This document shows positions 16,780-26,078 of a DNA stretch of 64,000 bases, in pieces; the first letter of the stretch is position 1; each line of letters opens with the position of its first letter. Location of the stretch: assembly GCF_007752135.1 (NCBI RefSeq), contig NZ_CP036298.1, forward strand, positions 8,362,501-8,426,500, read 5' to 3'. The notes below the pieces were generated by a model. That model was not told the DNA's origin and did no database searches. It was given only the letters and a program-made list of their open reading frames with translations. A program made the translations under genes and the position numbers. This DNA comes from Aureliella helgolandensis (GTDB lineage Bacteria > Planctomycetota > Planctomycetia > Pirellulales > Pirellulaceae).

Positions 16780-19041
16780 CTACAACATGCGAGCAGTGCG
16801 GCGGAGCCACCATTCGCTAGCCAAGATTGTGACAAAGAGCAAAGCCACCCAAGCATGATTCCAAATCGGCTTAGGAGGCAAACTCCCTAAGCGCATTGTC
16901 CGTCCAGGCGGGAGCTCCTCAAACAGCTGCTCTGCTTGCCGCTCCAAATAAAATTTCCCTCGCGATTGCGCGGCGAGCTCCTTCAGAGCGGGCAAATCAA
17001 CCCGTAGATTTGCTTGCTCGCTGGGGGGAGCGGACACGACAAACTCTTCACTTGCCAGCGGTTCGATCCCCGATCCAAGATAGGTCGCGCGATAGTTGCC
17101 GGGCGGTAGTTCTGCTTCGATGATGCGGTAGACTTTGGACGCCGGCTTGATCGCATTCAGCTTCAGGGTCGACTGCTGGCGGTCGGTTGTCTCCAACACC
17201 AGTTCCACCGAATCCGCTTGCTGGGTCTCTCCAGACAATGTCAATTGAAAGCGGATGGGCTGCCCCAGTCGGGCCTGTGTTGGTTCGACCAACAGCTCGG
17301 CATCTGTTCCATCACGCCTCAGTTTTCCACGACTGAGCCAACGCAACATTTGCCCCCAATAGCGTTGATGTACCGCATCACTCCCCTCGAAGCTGGCCCA
17401 CAGGTAGGTTTCATCGGTAGCCTGTAGCGCCGCTCGACCAGCACCTGCAAACTGACTGAGTAACAATGGCTGTGCCGCACCGCTAGAGAGCTCAATCGCC
17501 TCTGCCAAGACTTGCACCCCCGGCTTCAGTCCTCCCACCTGACCAATGGAATGGAGGGGCGGCAAGCGATCCCACAGCTCGAGCGATTGTCGAGGAGATT
17601 CCTCCAGTTGCAGCGGAAGCGATCCCTGGCCGATGGACGTGGGGCTCCAACGGTAGGTGCCCGTTTGCGGAGAGGGATTCAGTCCCGTGCCACCACCTTC
17701 GACCGGCAACAGGCCCGCCAGAGGCCAACCGGCCCATTCCAATGCGGGTGCGCCCTGGCCTTGGATGAAGATGCAACCTGCACCATCGTTGGTTACCGCC
17801 TCATAGATCGCCTGCTGAGAGCTGCGAGAAATCAAGCTCGGATCACACGGTCCAAAGATGAACACATCGTAGTTGTCCAGAGTTGCTTGGTCGCTCGGAA
17901 CCAATCGAATGGCAGATGCATCTTGCTGCACATAACTCGCATCCGCTTCTTGCAGCACAGAGCTCAACTCAAAACTAGCGGACTGTTGGTCACTCTGTTC
18001 CGTCGAGCGCTCCAGTAGGTTTTTCAGGAATCGAAATTCGTAGCTGGGTGTCTGAAATACCAGCAAAGCTCGAATCACTTTATCTTGAACATTGACTTCA
18101 AAACTTTGGACATTGTTGTCAAGCTCGCTTTCATCTTCCAGCGCCGAAGCCTCAACCATGAGACTCATGATTCCCGGTTGCTGAGGTACGAAGCTGAGGC
18201 GAACACTCTGTTGATTGCGCGTAGCAGACCATTCGACTTGCGACTCATCCAGTACGCGACCATTACCCTTATCACGCAATCGCAGAGTCGTGACCGCCTG
18301 CTGAATATCGGTCGCTATTACAGACAATTCGACAACGACTTGATCTCCCAGGTAGACATCCCGTTCCACCAAGACGTCTGCCACGCGAAGATCGGGGCGG
18401 GCTACATCGCGTCCGATGGCCACTACGAAAACGGGCAGGGCTGCATGCCGCGCCAGTTGTGCCGCATCTGCCAACGATCGTCCACTAGTGTTGATGCCAT
18501 CGGACAGAAAGACGATCGCGGCGGTTCCCGTACCTACCTGCCGTTCAATCACTTCACCGAGCGCATCTCCCAGATGGCTGTGCGCGCCGTCTGCAGCCAC
18601 TTGCTCCCGCAAGCCCTGCGGGTCCGTCCAGCTCGCCGTGATCGGTTTGCTGTGTTCAGCCGCAACGATCCAGCGTGTCTGATACTGGCTCGACAACTCG
18701 CGCCGTTGTCGTCCGCTCACTCCACTCAAAATATCGAGTCCGCGGTCCAGCCGAGAAATGGCCTCTCGCCCCTGCTCTACATCCTGGGTCCCCATACTCG
18801 TTGAGTGGTCAAGCACGACGATCAGTTCAGGACGCTCGCTCGTAAATCGCAGCCAATTCCATCCGCCTAGCATCCATACAACGAGAGCCAGCAGGCTGAG
18901 ACGCAGGGTGGCCAGAACGACACGCTTCGTCCGACTTGCCCTGCCGCGTTCGCTGCTGTAAATCCAGCCAACGAAGGCCAGGCCGAGCAGGAGCAAAACA
19001 ATGGCGGCCCACAAGGGCAACGGTCGGGTCGCCTGCAGCAT
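16780..19041 (-). CDS. VWA-domain membrane protein with glutamine-amidotransferase-like region
   Basis: This is the last gene of the MoxR-DUF58-VWA operon. Two N-terminal transmembrane segments (LWAAIVLLLLGLAFVGWI and VVLATLRLSLLALVVWMLGGW) precede a von Willebrand A domain with a MIDAS motif (VVLDHSTSMG, DxSxS), Ig-like segments, and a region (around residues 380-560) with the layout of a class I glutamine amidotransferase-like fold (DNYDVFIFGPCDPS, EWAGWPLAGLLPVEGG). A final hydrophobic segment (IWNHAWVALLFVTILASEWWL) anchors the C-terminus. The start is uncertain: ATG 19041 leaves a 32-base gap to the preceding stop, while a GTG at 19098 overlaps it by 25 bases; neither has a strong ribosome binding site. 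It probably acts in a metal-dependent envelope complex with the other operon products. Confidence 0.8.
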   Translation of the reverse strand: MLQATRPLPLWAAIVLLLLGLAFVGWIYSSERGRASRTKRVVLATLRLSLLALVVWMLGGWNWLRFTSERPELIVVLDHSTSMGTQDVEQGREAISRLDRGLDILSGVSGRQRRELSSQYQTRWIVAAEHSKPITASWTDPQGLREQVAADGAHSHLGDALGEVIERQVGTGTAAIVFLSDGINTSGRSLADAAQLARHAALPVFVVAIGRDVARPDLRVADVLVERDVYLGDQVVVELSVIATDIQQAVTTLRLRDKGNGRVLDESQVEWSATRNQQSVRLSFVPQQPGIMSLMVEASALEDESELDNNVQSFEVNVQDKVIRALLVFQTPSYEFRFLKNLLERSTEQSDQQSASFELSSVLQEADASYVQQDASAIRLVPSDQATLDNYDVFIFGPCDPSLISRSSQQAIYEAVTNDGAGCIFIQGQGAPALEWAGWPLAGLLPVEGGGTGLNPSPQTGTYRWSPTSIGQGSLPLQLEESPRQSLELWDRLPPLHSIGQVGGLKPGVQVLAEAIELSSGAAQPLLLSQFAGAGRAALQATDETYLWASFEGSDAVHQRYWGQMLRWLSRGKLRRDGTDAELLVEPTQARLGQPIRFQLTLSGETQQADSVELVLETTDRQQSTLKLNAIKPASKVYRIIEAELPPGNYRATYLGSGIEPLASEEFVVSAPPSEQANLRVDLPALKELAAQSRGKFYLERQAEQLFEELPPGRTMRLGSLPPKPIWNHAWVALLFVTILASEWWLRRTARML

Positions 19042-19073
19042 CGTGTCGATATGATTGTCTGCTGATAATTCGT

Positions 19074-21401
19074 TCAAGCCACGCGTCTCCCGAACCACCA
19101 GGCAAGGGTCGATTCAGCAATCAACAGTGCCACCAGCCCATACAGCAAAACTTGGGAGATTCGATCTGCTTGAGCCGCTGATACGAGAGGTCGTGCTGAT
19201 TCAACCGCTAATTTTCGAGCCAGGGTATCCGGTGCATCACCAGCGAGCTTTCGAGCGGACTGCGGTAGCTGGCTGGGATTCAGCGATTGTAGTGCGCTCT
19301 CTGCCGGATCGATATTGACTGCATAGGGTTGCTCCTGCCCTGCCCCACTGCGCACCAGATAGACACCGCGGTGCTGCGTTCGAGGAAACCGCCACTTCAG
19401 CTCACCCTGCGCGTCGGCTTGCCCAACAGCCAAGGTCTCCTGCGTGCCATCGGGGCGCTGCACGCTAACCTGCGGAGCCTCTGCGGTGCGTCGCGTTGTC
19501 CCGCGGATCGCCTGACCCGCGAAAATATTTTTATCCTCAAAATCATGCTCTAGCGATGCAATGACCATCTGCTGCATCAAAGGAACAAAACTAGGCCAGG
19601 TTGCCATGGCATTCCAGGTAGCATTCGCGCTGGTCGAGTTATCCGTCGAGGCAAAGAGACCTCTCGCGGCACCCGACTGCGGAGCTGACAACAGACTCAC
19701 GACCCATCCCGCGCCAACTCGGCGGCGCGTGATCAGAGGCTGCCCACTGGTGGTTGCTAAGTCGACGGCCAGTGGAGCTCTTTCGATTGCGTTTTCTAGG
19801 TTTGTCGTCCCCTCGCTATCGCGATTAGCAGCTTCGTTGCCTGTTTGCAAAGAGCGATCTATTTTCCAAAAGCGAAAAATGGGAGTACTCAACAACCCGG
19901 CGTCGGGAAATGCTTGAAAGGGTTGCAGGATAGGGCTCTGGTAGTCCAGGGGGTCAAGCTCCCAAAGCTCTTCGGTCGAGGGTTCTATCAACTGGAAACC
20001 CGACAATGGCAGTCCATCTGCGCTACTCACATTCCAGGCCGAGGGATTTGCATTGCGCCCCATCAGCAAGACGACTCCCCCCCCTGCCGCAGCAAACGAA
20101 TCCAATCGCAATTGTTCGGAGCGTGTTAGGCCGGGAAGGTCAACTAGCACGACTGCATTCCAATTGGTGAGATCTGCAGTGCGTAGTTCGAGCTGCGACA
20201 TTACCGCTAATGTCTGCCTGGGCCCTCCTCTTTCATCGGAACGCGTCTGTGGCGGTCGAAGTGCCAATGGTACCGTCCGCGCGTCGGCGTCGCGTCCCTG
20301 GCTAGCTGATGGCACGACGACCAGAATCCGCTCCTGTTCAACCACCTCCAGCACACAGGAGCGCGTGTCGTCCGACACCAGTCGGTCGGCTGGAATGGAT
20401 GCCTCAATCACTGCTGGGCCTGCGATGGACAGTGTGGTGGAAAGATGTACCGCATACCGCTGAAAGGGCTGCAGGTCGATATAGGTGGAGGCCATTGTTT
20501 GGCCGTTTGCCTTCAGTTGCACCGGGAGCTGACTGACGGGCGCGTCTGCGAAGTTCTCCAGCTCGATGACCATATCGACTTGGCTTCCTACGACCACATG
20601 GGATTGAGAGGGCTGCAGAGAGGTCACCGCAACATTGGCAACTGGCCCTTCGGCGACCGAATGGATGCTGAGGCTGGCTGCCTCCTGCAGGCGTTTCAGG
20701 GGAACCGCCGCATCGCCATCCACGGCAGCCAACCAGCTATTGCGGCCCAGATCAGAATAGATCGCTACGTGAATGTCTTGAGGTAGCGTCGATGACAGCT
20801 CGACCTCCGCTGCAATGCTTTCAATCCACTGCAGACCACTGCTGAGATTCAAGGCGGTATCGAATAACTCTAACCGCCGCAGTTCGGACAGCATGCTGGA
20901 TTTATCAAAGGTTGGCCGAGAGATGATCGCACGTGACGGGTTCGCCAATTGCACCAGCGCGTAAGCGTCGCCAGTATTCGTACTGGCAATTAAATCAAGG
21001 GCCTGTTGTTTGGCCAGCTCAAACCGGGAAACATCCTGGGGTTGATAGCCCATGGAGGCGGAGGCATCGATGGCAACGATCCACAATCGTGGTAACTCTG
21101 ACTCGGGAATTCCTTGAGCATCGGTGACATTGAAAAACGGGCGTGCCAAGGCGATCGCTAATACGATTGGGATTAGAGTGCGCAGCAGCAACAACAGCAG
21201 CTGTTCGATGCGTAGGCGGCGTGACTCCTGTTCGATGACCTGCCGCAGCAACTGCATGGCTGCCCAGGGCGCGACTCTCTGCTGCTTGCGGTTGAGCAAA
21301 TGCAGGATAATCGGAATGGCTGCCGCCGCCGTCCACAGGAGCATCCAACCGCTGGCGAAGCCGGAAACCGCTAGAGGTCCCAAGGTAAAAGACAACGGCA
21401 C
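19074..21401 (-). CDS. BatA-like aerotolerance protein with VWA domain
   Basis: The N-terminus carries the BatA/aerotolerance membrane domain (SGWMLLWTAAAAIPIILHLL, then NRKQQRVAPWAAMQLL and a second hydrophobic segment LLLLLLRTLIPIVLAIALA). A VWA domain follows with the MIDAS motif VAIDASASMGYQ, then long Ig-like/amidotransferase-like stretches and a C-terminal transmembrane segment (VLLYGLVALLIAESTLAWWFG). Start GTG 21401 is chosen because GGAGGAG (21408-21414) sits six bases upstream; the frame extends to a TTG at 21449 without support. It begins two bases after the DUF58 stop. Such proteins are thought to present VWA surfaces to substrates remodelled by the MoxR ATPase. Confidence 0.85.
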   Translation of the reverse strand: MPLSFTLGPLAVSGFASGWMLLWTAAAAIPIILHLLNRKQQRVAPWAAMQLLRQVIEQESRRLRIEQLLLLLLRTLIPIVLAIALARPFFNVTDAQGIPESELPRLWIVAIDASASMGYQPQDVSRFELAKQQALDLIASTNTGDAYALVQLANPSRAIISRPTFDKSSMLSELRRLELFDTALNLSSGLQWIESIAAEVELSSTLPQDIHVAIYSDLGRNSWLAAVDGDAAVPLKRLQEAASLSIHSVAEGPVANVAVTSLQPSQSHVVVGSQVDMVIELENFADAPVSQLPVQLKANGQTMASTYIDLQPFQRYAVHLSTTLSIAGPAVIEASIPADRLVSDDTRSCVLEVVEQERILVVVPSASQGRDADARTVPLALRPPQTRSDERGGPRQTLAVMSQLELRTADLTNWNAVVLVDLPGLTRSEQLRLDSFAAAGGGVVLLMGRNANPSAWNVSSADGLPLSGFQLIEPSTEELWELDPLDYQSPILQPFQAFPDAGLLSTPIFRFWKIDRSLQTGNEAANRDSEGTTNLENAIERAPLAVDLATTSGQPLITRRRVGAGWVVSLLSAPQSGAARGLFASTDNSTSANATWNAMATWPSFVPLMQQMVIASLEHDFEDKNIFAGQAIRGTTRRTAEAPQVSVQRPDGTQETLAVGQADAQGELKWRFPRTQHRGVYLVRSGAGQEQPYAVNIDPAESALQSLNPSQLPQSARKLAGDAPDTLARKLAVESARPLVSAAQADRISQVLLYGLVALLIAESTLAWWFGRRVA

Positions 21402-21403
21402 GC

Positions 21404-22315
21404 TCAGCTCCTCCGCAATTGTCGACTGGACAAGATATTCGGCAAGCAAACCGCCAAAGACTCATCGGTCTGCACGCGGAAGTAGTCGATATCCAGTTGT
21501 CGGCAGCCGCTTTCCAATGCTTGGCAGTAAGCGGCGATTGCCTTGCGATAGGCTCCTCCAATGAGGAGAGGATCGGTTACCACCTGAGACGCATCTTCCA
21601 TTCCTTCGAAACGCGAGAGTTGGTCAAAGGGAAATTGCAGTTCGTCCGCATCGAGGATTTGGATCACCAAAACATCATGCCGAGCGTAGCGTGCCAGCCG
21701 CAGCGCACTGAGCAGTGCCTCGCGATCGTCGAGTAGATCGCTAAGCAGGATCATCAATCCAGGTTTAGTCGCTCGCTGAACAGTCTGTTGAATCGTCTCG
21801 GAGATTTCTGTGCGTCGATTGTGCTTCCCAGACTCCAACACTCGGACGATATCGTCGAACTGCACCGGACTGCTGCTCGGTGGCAACCAGTTGTCGATGC
21901 CATCCGAGAAGGTAATGAGACCTGCACTATCTTGTTGCGACACCACCAAATAGGCTAAGACACACGCGATCAACTGGGCAGTCTCAACCTTACTCAGGCT
22001 ACTTTGCTGACCGCGATAGAGCATGCTCTCGCTTTGGTCCAACATTAAGTAGCAGGTTAGATTCGTCTCATCTTCGTACTGCTTCAGGTAATGTTTGTCG
22101 CTGCGCGCGTAGACTTTCCAATCGACTTGCCGCAAGTCATCTCCAGGAACGTACTCGCGATGCTGGGCGAATTCGATCGAGTGCCCGCGCAGCGGACTGC
22201 GATGCATCCCGGCGACCAGCCCTTCGATTAAAGTGCGAGCCCGGAGTCCCAGCGGTCGAACGGCTGCTAAAACTTTAGGATCGAAGTACTTTTGCGATGC
22301 GTTCAAGACTCTCAC
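21404..22315 (-). CDS. DUF58 protein (VWA-like MoxR partner)
   Basis: The 303-residue protein shows the DUF58 core: GRSIEFAQHREYVPGDDLRQ-like block (SIEFAQHREYVPGDDLRQVD), WKVYARSDKHYLKQYEDE and a VWA-like segment LMLDQSESMLYRG. DUF58 proteins occur with MoxR AAA+ ATPases and are thought to be their substrate adaptors. There is no membrane segment, so it is cytosolic. The GTG start at 22315 overlaps the MoxR gene by 41 bases; a TTG three codons later is an alternative. The stop lies two bases before the BatA-like start. Confidence 0.9.
   Translation of the reverse strand: MRVLNASQKYFDPKVLAAVRPLGLRARTLIEGLVAGMHRSPLRGHSIEFAQHREYVPGDDLRQVDWKVYARSDKHYLKQYEDETNLTCYLMLDQSESMLYRGQQSSLSKVETAQLIACVLAYLVVSQQDSAGLITFSDGIDNWLPPSSSPVQFDDIVRVLESGKHNRRTEISETIQQTVQRATKPGLMILLSDLLDDREALLSALRLARYARHDVLVIQILDADELQFPFDQLSRFEGMEDASQVVTDPLLIGGAYRKAIAAYCQALESGCRQLDIDYFRVQTDESLAVCLPNILSSRQLRRS
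21408..21414 (-). promoter_or_regulatory. Shine-Dalgarno sequence deciding the BatA-like start
   Basis: GGAGGAG on the minus strand lies six bases before GTG 21401 and inside the last codons of the DUF58 gene. It favours that GTG over the TTG at 21449 and implies translational coupling between the two genes. Confidence 0.65.
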
Positions 22316-23363
22316 TATTGCTCAAAGTACGATCCGCGTATTGGATAACATCACTGATAATCTGCTCCACGGTGACGCCTTCGGCTTCAGCTTGAAAATT
22401 CAATTTCATCCGGTGTCGAAGGACAGAAGGTGCCACCGATTCGATATCTTCGCGACGCACGATGGGACTTCCGTGCATCGCCGCCCGCGCCTTGGCTCCC
22501 AAGACGATGTATTGGCTAGCCCGCGGCCCTGCCCCCCAACGCACGCAACGTCGCACCAATTCGTTCGCTTGATCATCGGAGGGACGGGTCAAGCGTGCAA
22601 TCTGAGTCGCCACCAAAGCCAACTCGGGAGTGATCGCGATCCGTCGGACCAAGTGGGTCAGCTCCAGCAATCTCTCTCCGGTAAGACGCACTTGCGGCTC
22701 AGCGGTAGAATCGCTCGTCGTACGCAACACCACTTCCAGTTCGTCCGCCTGGCTGGGGTAGTCGACTAGCACGTTGAACATAAATCGATCGAGCTGTGCT
22801 TCGGGTAACGGATAGGTTCCCTCTTGCTCAATGGGGTTCTGGGTAGCTAGCACGAAGAAGGGAGAGGGCAACGCATGGCGACGACCGCCGGCAGTGACCT
22901 GCCGTTCCTGCATGGCTTCGAGGAGGGCGGCTTGGGTTTTGGGAGGAGTACGATTGACTTCGTCCGCCAGCACCACATTGGCGAAGATCGGTCCGGGGAT
23001 GAAGCGAAATTCGCGCGTCCCGGTGGAGCGATCCTCTTGAATCACCTCGGTGCCAGTGATATCCGCTGGCATCAAATCGGGCGTAAACTGGATGCGGTTG
23101 AAGACGAGGTCGATCGACTTGGCCAAGCTGGAGATCATTAATGTCTTGGCCAGTCCTGGCACGCCCACCAACAGGCAGTGCCCCCCCGCCAGCATGGCAA
23201 TTAGCAGTTGTTCAATCACCGCTTGCTGCCCCACGATGATCTCGGAGAGTTCGTCGCGAACCTCCTGCAACGTCTGGCTAAGCCGTGCGAGCGCCAACAG
23301 CTCATCCTCCGCCGCTGGCGCATCCCCGCCTCCACTCACTGAATTTTTGGCTGTGCTGGCCAC
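22275..23363 (-). CDS. MoxR-family AAA+ ATPase
   Basis: This 362-residue ATPase leads the operon. Walker A is the MoxR variant GVPGLAKT, Walker B is VVLADEVNRTPPKTQAALLEAM-like (VVLADEVNR), sensor 1 lies in FFVLATQNPIEQEGTYPLPE, and the C-terminal helical lid ends near RHRMKLNFQAEAEG. MoxR ATPases act as chaperones that mature metal-containing or envelope protein complexes together with VWA partners. The start is a GTG preceded by GGGAGGG. It is divergent from the phosphoesterase gene, with a 227-base spacer that should hold both promoters. Confidence 0.93.
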   Translation of the reverse strand: MASTAKNSVSGGGDAPAAEDELLALARLSQTLQEVRDELSEIIVGQQAVIEQLLIAMLAGGHCLLVGVPGLAKTLMISSLAKSIDLVFNRIQFTPDLMPADITGTEVIQEDRSTGTREFRFIPGPIFANVVLADEVNRTPPKTQAALLEAMQERQVTAGGRRHALPSPFFVLATQNPIEQEGTYPLPEAQLDRFMFNVLVDYPSQADELEVVLRTTSDSTAEPQVRLTGERLLELTHLVRRIAITPELALVATQIARLTRPSDDQANELVRRCVRWGAGPRASQYIVLGAKARAAMHGSPIVRREDIESVAPSVLRHRMKLNFQAEAEGVTVEQIISDVIQYADRTLSNSESLERIAKVLRS

Positions 23364-23590
23364 AAGCCCTCCCGGGTTCTAGATCGAATGCACTGCGATT
23401 CTCTTATTCTCTATTTTTTCAATAAGAGTGCGTAAACGGTTCTCTTCCTTTGACGTCCGGTATTATAGCAGCCAGGGGGCAAGACAACCCAGTCCCAGTA
23501 TGCCCTCGCTAAACAGCCTCCAAATTGCTGGTCCAGCGTCCCTGCTACCATGCGATGTCCGCTCGAGTTTTCCCTGTAAGTGATTGAACC

Positions 23591-24415
23591 TTGAACGCAC
23601 AATTGCCCCCGCCAACTCCCTCCTCGCCAGAACCGGCAGACCTCGTGCACGGACTGTTCGTTTCAGACCTGCATCTGTTGAGCCCCAGAAGTGCTTGTCC
23701 TCACATCGAGACGGAATTGGCAGATTACGCTGGCGCACACAAGTGCATCGTGCTGGGAGGGGACATCTTTGATTTTCGCTGGAGCGATCGTGGCGGGCAC
23801 GACCAAACGTTGGAAGCGACCTCACGCTGGTTGCAAGATTTACAACTGGCCACGGAAAACACCGATATTATCTACCTCCCTGGGAATCACGACTGCCACC
23901 CCGACTTTTTGGAACAACTCGAAAAACTCTCTCAACAATCCAAGAATTTCTCGTGGCAGCCGCACCACCTTCAATTGGGGAACAATCTGTTCTTTCATGG
24001 CGACATTCTCGATGCCGGCAATAGCCTCGAGGACTTACAGCGTTATCGCCGGCAATTCCATCATGTAAAACCCCAGTCGCAATGGGCTCATCGGAGCTAC
24101 GATACGGCAGTTGGTCTGCGCGTCCACAAACTGGTGCCCAGAATCTTGCATCAACCGATGCGCACTTGCCAACGACTGCAGAATGCCATTGATCGCTTGA
24201 ATCTCGATGACGCAAAGGCGGTTCGCAACGTGTTTTTCGGCCATACCCATGTTCCCATCGAAGGTTTGAAGCTGAACGGCCGAAGTTTTTACAATCCAGG
24301 TGCAGGCATGAAGCACATGCAATTGCAGCCACATGAATTCACTTTTGAACGAGCGATTCCTGCGTCGGAGATTCCACTGGCTTCCGATACCAGCACCAAA
24401 CCTCCGTCGAAGTAG
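23591..24415 (+). CDS. LpxH-like calcineurin-type phosphoesterase
   Basis: The protein (274 residues from a TTG start; a GTG at 23645 is the alternative) has all metallophosphoesterase motifs in order: FVSDLHLL, LGGDIFDFRW, LPGNHDCHP, FFHGDILDAG and FFGHTHVPIEG. The spacing and the GNHD/FHGD pattern resemble UDP-2,3-diacylglucosamine hydrolase (LpxH), which makes lipid X in lipid A synthesis, but planctomycete homologues are not all proven LpxH. No signal peptide is present, so it is cytosolic. It starts a cluster of four same-strand genes for lipid and glycan work. Confidence 0.8.
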   Translation: MNAQLPPPTPSSPEPADLVHGLFVSDLHLLSPRSACPHIETELADYAGAHKCIVLGGDIFDFRWSDRGGHDQTLEATSRWLQDLQLATENTDIIYLPGNHDCHPDFLEQLEKLSQQSKNFSWQPHHLQLGNNLFFHGDILDAGNSLEDLQRYRRQFHHVKPQSQWAHRSYDTAVGLRVHKLVPRILHQPMRTCQRLQNAIDRLNLDDAKAVRNVFFGHTHVPIEGLKLNGRSFYNPGAGMKHMQLQPHEFTFERAIPASEIPLASDTSTKPPSK

Positions 24416-24441
24416 AGCTCTCAATCTAAGGGAATCAGACG

Positions 24442-25098
24442 ATGCGATCGGACTGTTACTCGAGCGGTGAACGGGGCTGGATGCTTTTCGGCCAACAACT
24501 AAGAGCCAGATGGCTGGCGCCACTCTTGCTCCAACTAACGCAACGCCGCGTCACTGCGGACGGAATCACCTTGCTCGCCGGCGTCATCGGCTTGTGCTTT
24601 GTCCCGTTATGGCTCATGCATTATCGCTCAGCAGCGCTCGTCTGCTTGGCCATCCATACCCTTCTCGACGGCCTCGACGGCCCGCTGGCTCGCTTTCAGC
24701 ACGCCGCTGGTCCGCGTGGAAGCTTCACCGACACTCTTACCGACCAGCTGGTGATCAGCGCCGTAACCATGGCCTGGATGATCGGCTCCCCGACGCCACT
24801 CAACATCTCAATGGGGGCCCTCTACATTTTTGTCTATGCGCTGGTGGTGTTCATGGCCATGGTCCGCAACGCGTTGGACATTCCCTACTCGTGGCTGCTT
24901 CGTCCCAGGTTCTTCGTCTATACCGCGCTGGCTCTCGATTGCTGCCTGGCGGGGCCAGCCACCGGTTACCTCACGACCTGGGTGATGCTGCTCTGCAATC
25001 TCGTGCTAGCATTGAAGGCCGCCACCGGCTTCCTTCGACTTCGCAGCCGACTCCCCGATTCCCACCTTTCCAACGCTACGCTCCGCGATTGGCCTTGA
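24442..25098 (+). CDS. CDP-alcohol phosphatidyltransferase family protein
   Basis: The 218-residue membrane protein has the CDP-alcohol phosphotransferase signature: DGLDGPLARFQ, then GSFTDTLTDQ, giving the DGxxAR-x8-G-x3-D-x3-D pattern that holds two metal ions. About six transmembrane segments follow the usual layout. The enzyme would join a CDP-activated diacylglycerol to an alcohol (for example glycerol phosphate or inositol phosphate); the alcohol cannot be told from sequence. It starts 26 bases after the phosphoesterase gene, so the two are probably co-transcribed. An internal ATG at 24481 is a possible alternative start. Confidence 0.85.
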   Translation: MRSDCYSSGERGWMLFGQQLRARWLAPLLLQLTQRRVTADGITLLAGVIGLCFVPLWLMHYRSAALVCLAIHTLLDGLDGPLARFQHAAGPRGSFTDTLTDQLVISAVTMAWMIGSPTPLNISMGALYIFVYALVVFMAMVRNALDIPYSWLLRPRFFVYTALALDCCLAGPATGYLTTWVMLLCNLVLALKAATGFLRLRSRLPDSHLSNATLRDWP

Positions 25099-25170
25099 TC
25101 GCAATCCCCGTTTGCCGCTATGTACGAAACGCTTTAGACGCTTCGCCCATCCCGCCAGACGACATGCACT

Positions 25171-26064
25171 ATGATTATCGCCCGTATTGAAGGTGGCCTT
25201 GGAAACCAGATGTTTCAGTACGCCTATGGCCAGTACTTGGCACAGCGTCACCAAACGGAACTTCGACTTGACCTAAGAAGCTACGCGGCCGCTCCGCAGC
25301 ATGGTTTTTTGCTCGATCGGTACTCCATTGAGGCCCAAGTTGCCGACAGCAGTCTATTGGCCCAGATACCGAGAAAATACCGTTCTACGGAAAGCATGCA
25401 GACGTCCAAGCTAGCCTGGCTGCGACCCACGAAATTCCCCCGCCACAAGGAATCACCATTTGGATTCCAAGCCAAACACTTGCGAGCCTCCGACAATCGC
25501 TACTTGGTAGGGTACTGGCAGAGCGAGCAGTTTTTTCCTGGTTTGGAGCAGCGGCTCTGCGAGGAATTTACCCTGGCCGCTCCCCTGTCGCTGCGCAGTC
25601 AGAAAGTGGCTGACAAAATCGCTGCGACCAACAGCATCGCAATCCATCTGCGCCGCGGAGACTACCTTTCCAACACCAGCGCCGCCCAGCTCTTTCATCA
25701 CGTACAACTCGACTATTATCTGAACGCCATTACCGATTGGGCCCAGACCCAGCAACGGCCGGAAGTGTTCGTGTTCTCCAATGATATTCCATGGTGCAAA
25801 GAGAACGTTCAACTACCGTGGCCCGTGCACTTCGTTGATCACAATGGCGTCGAGACGGCCTATGAAGACATGGCCCTCATGCAGCAGGCAGCCTGCAATG
25901 TCATTGCCAACAGCACTTTCAGCTGGTGGGCAGCCTGGTTGAATCGGCGGCCGGGAAAAAACCGTTTACGCCCCCGAGACATGGTTTCGCCCCGGAACGC
26001 TCGACGGCTCAGCCATCCTACCCACCACATGGCGCACTGCCCCCGCCACATCCCCACTTTGTAA
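25171..26064 (+). CDS. GT11 alpha-1,2-fucosyltransferase-like protein with a 3' frameshift
   Basis: The protein has the GT11 signatures: GGLGNQMFQYAYGQYLA near the N-terminus, IAIHLRRGDYLS in the donor-binding region and NSTFSWWAAWLNRRPGK near the end. These enzymes add fucose from GDP-fucose, in bacteria to surface glycans. From the six-A tract at 25956-25961 onward the frame is wrong. Removing one A gives the expected tail (TVYAPETWFRPGTLDGSAIL) with a stop at 26072-26074, whereas the sequence as given ends in unrelated Arg/His/Pro-rich residues at 26064. The indel is either real or a sequencing error. It precedes a GT2 gene by five bases in the corrected reading. Confidence 0.85.
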   Translation: MIIARIEGGLGNQMFQYAYGQYLAQRHQTELRLDLRSYAAAPQHGFLLDRYSIEAQVADSSLLAQIPRKYRSTESMQTSKLAWLRPTKFPRHKESPFGFQAKHLRASDNRYLVGYWQSEQFFPGLEQRLCEEFTLAAPLSLRSQKVADKIAATNSIAIHLRRGDYLSNTSAAQLFHHVQLDYYLNAITDWAQTQQRPEVFVFSNDIPWCKENVQLPWPVHFVDHNGVETAYEDMALMQQAACNVIANSTFSWWAAWLNRRPGKNRLRPRDMVSPRNARRLSHPTHHMAHCPRHIPTL

Positions 26065-26078
26065 GGCGGCCTGACGTC

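Noticed and set aside
25926-26078. 51-residue extension of the GT2 glycosyltransferase
   Set aside because: It overlaps the fucosyltransferase 3' end in another frame, and GT2 family sequence starts at 26079.
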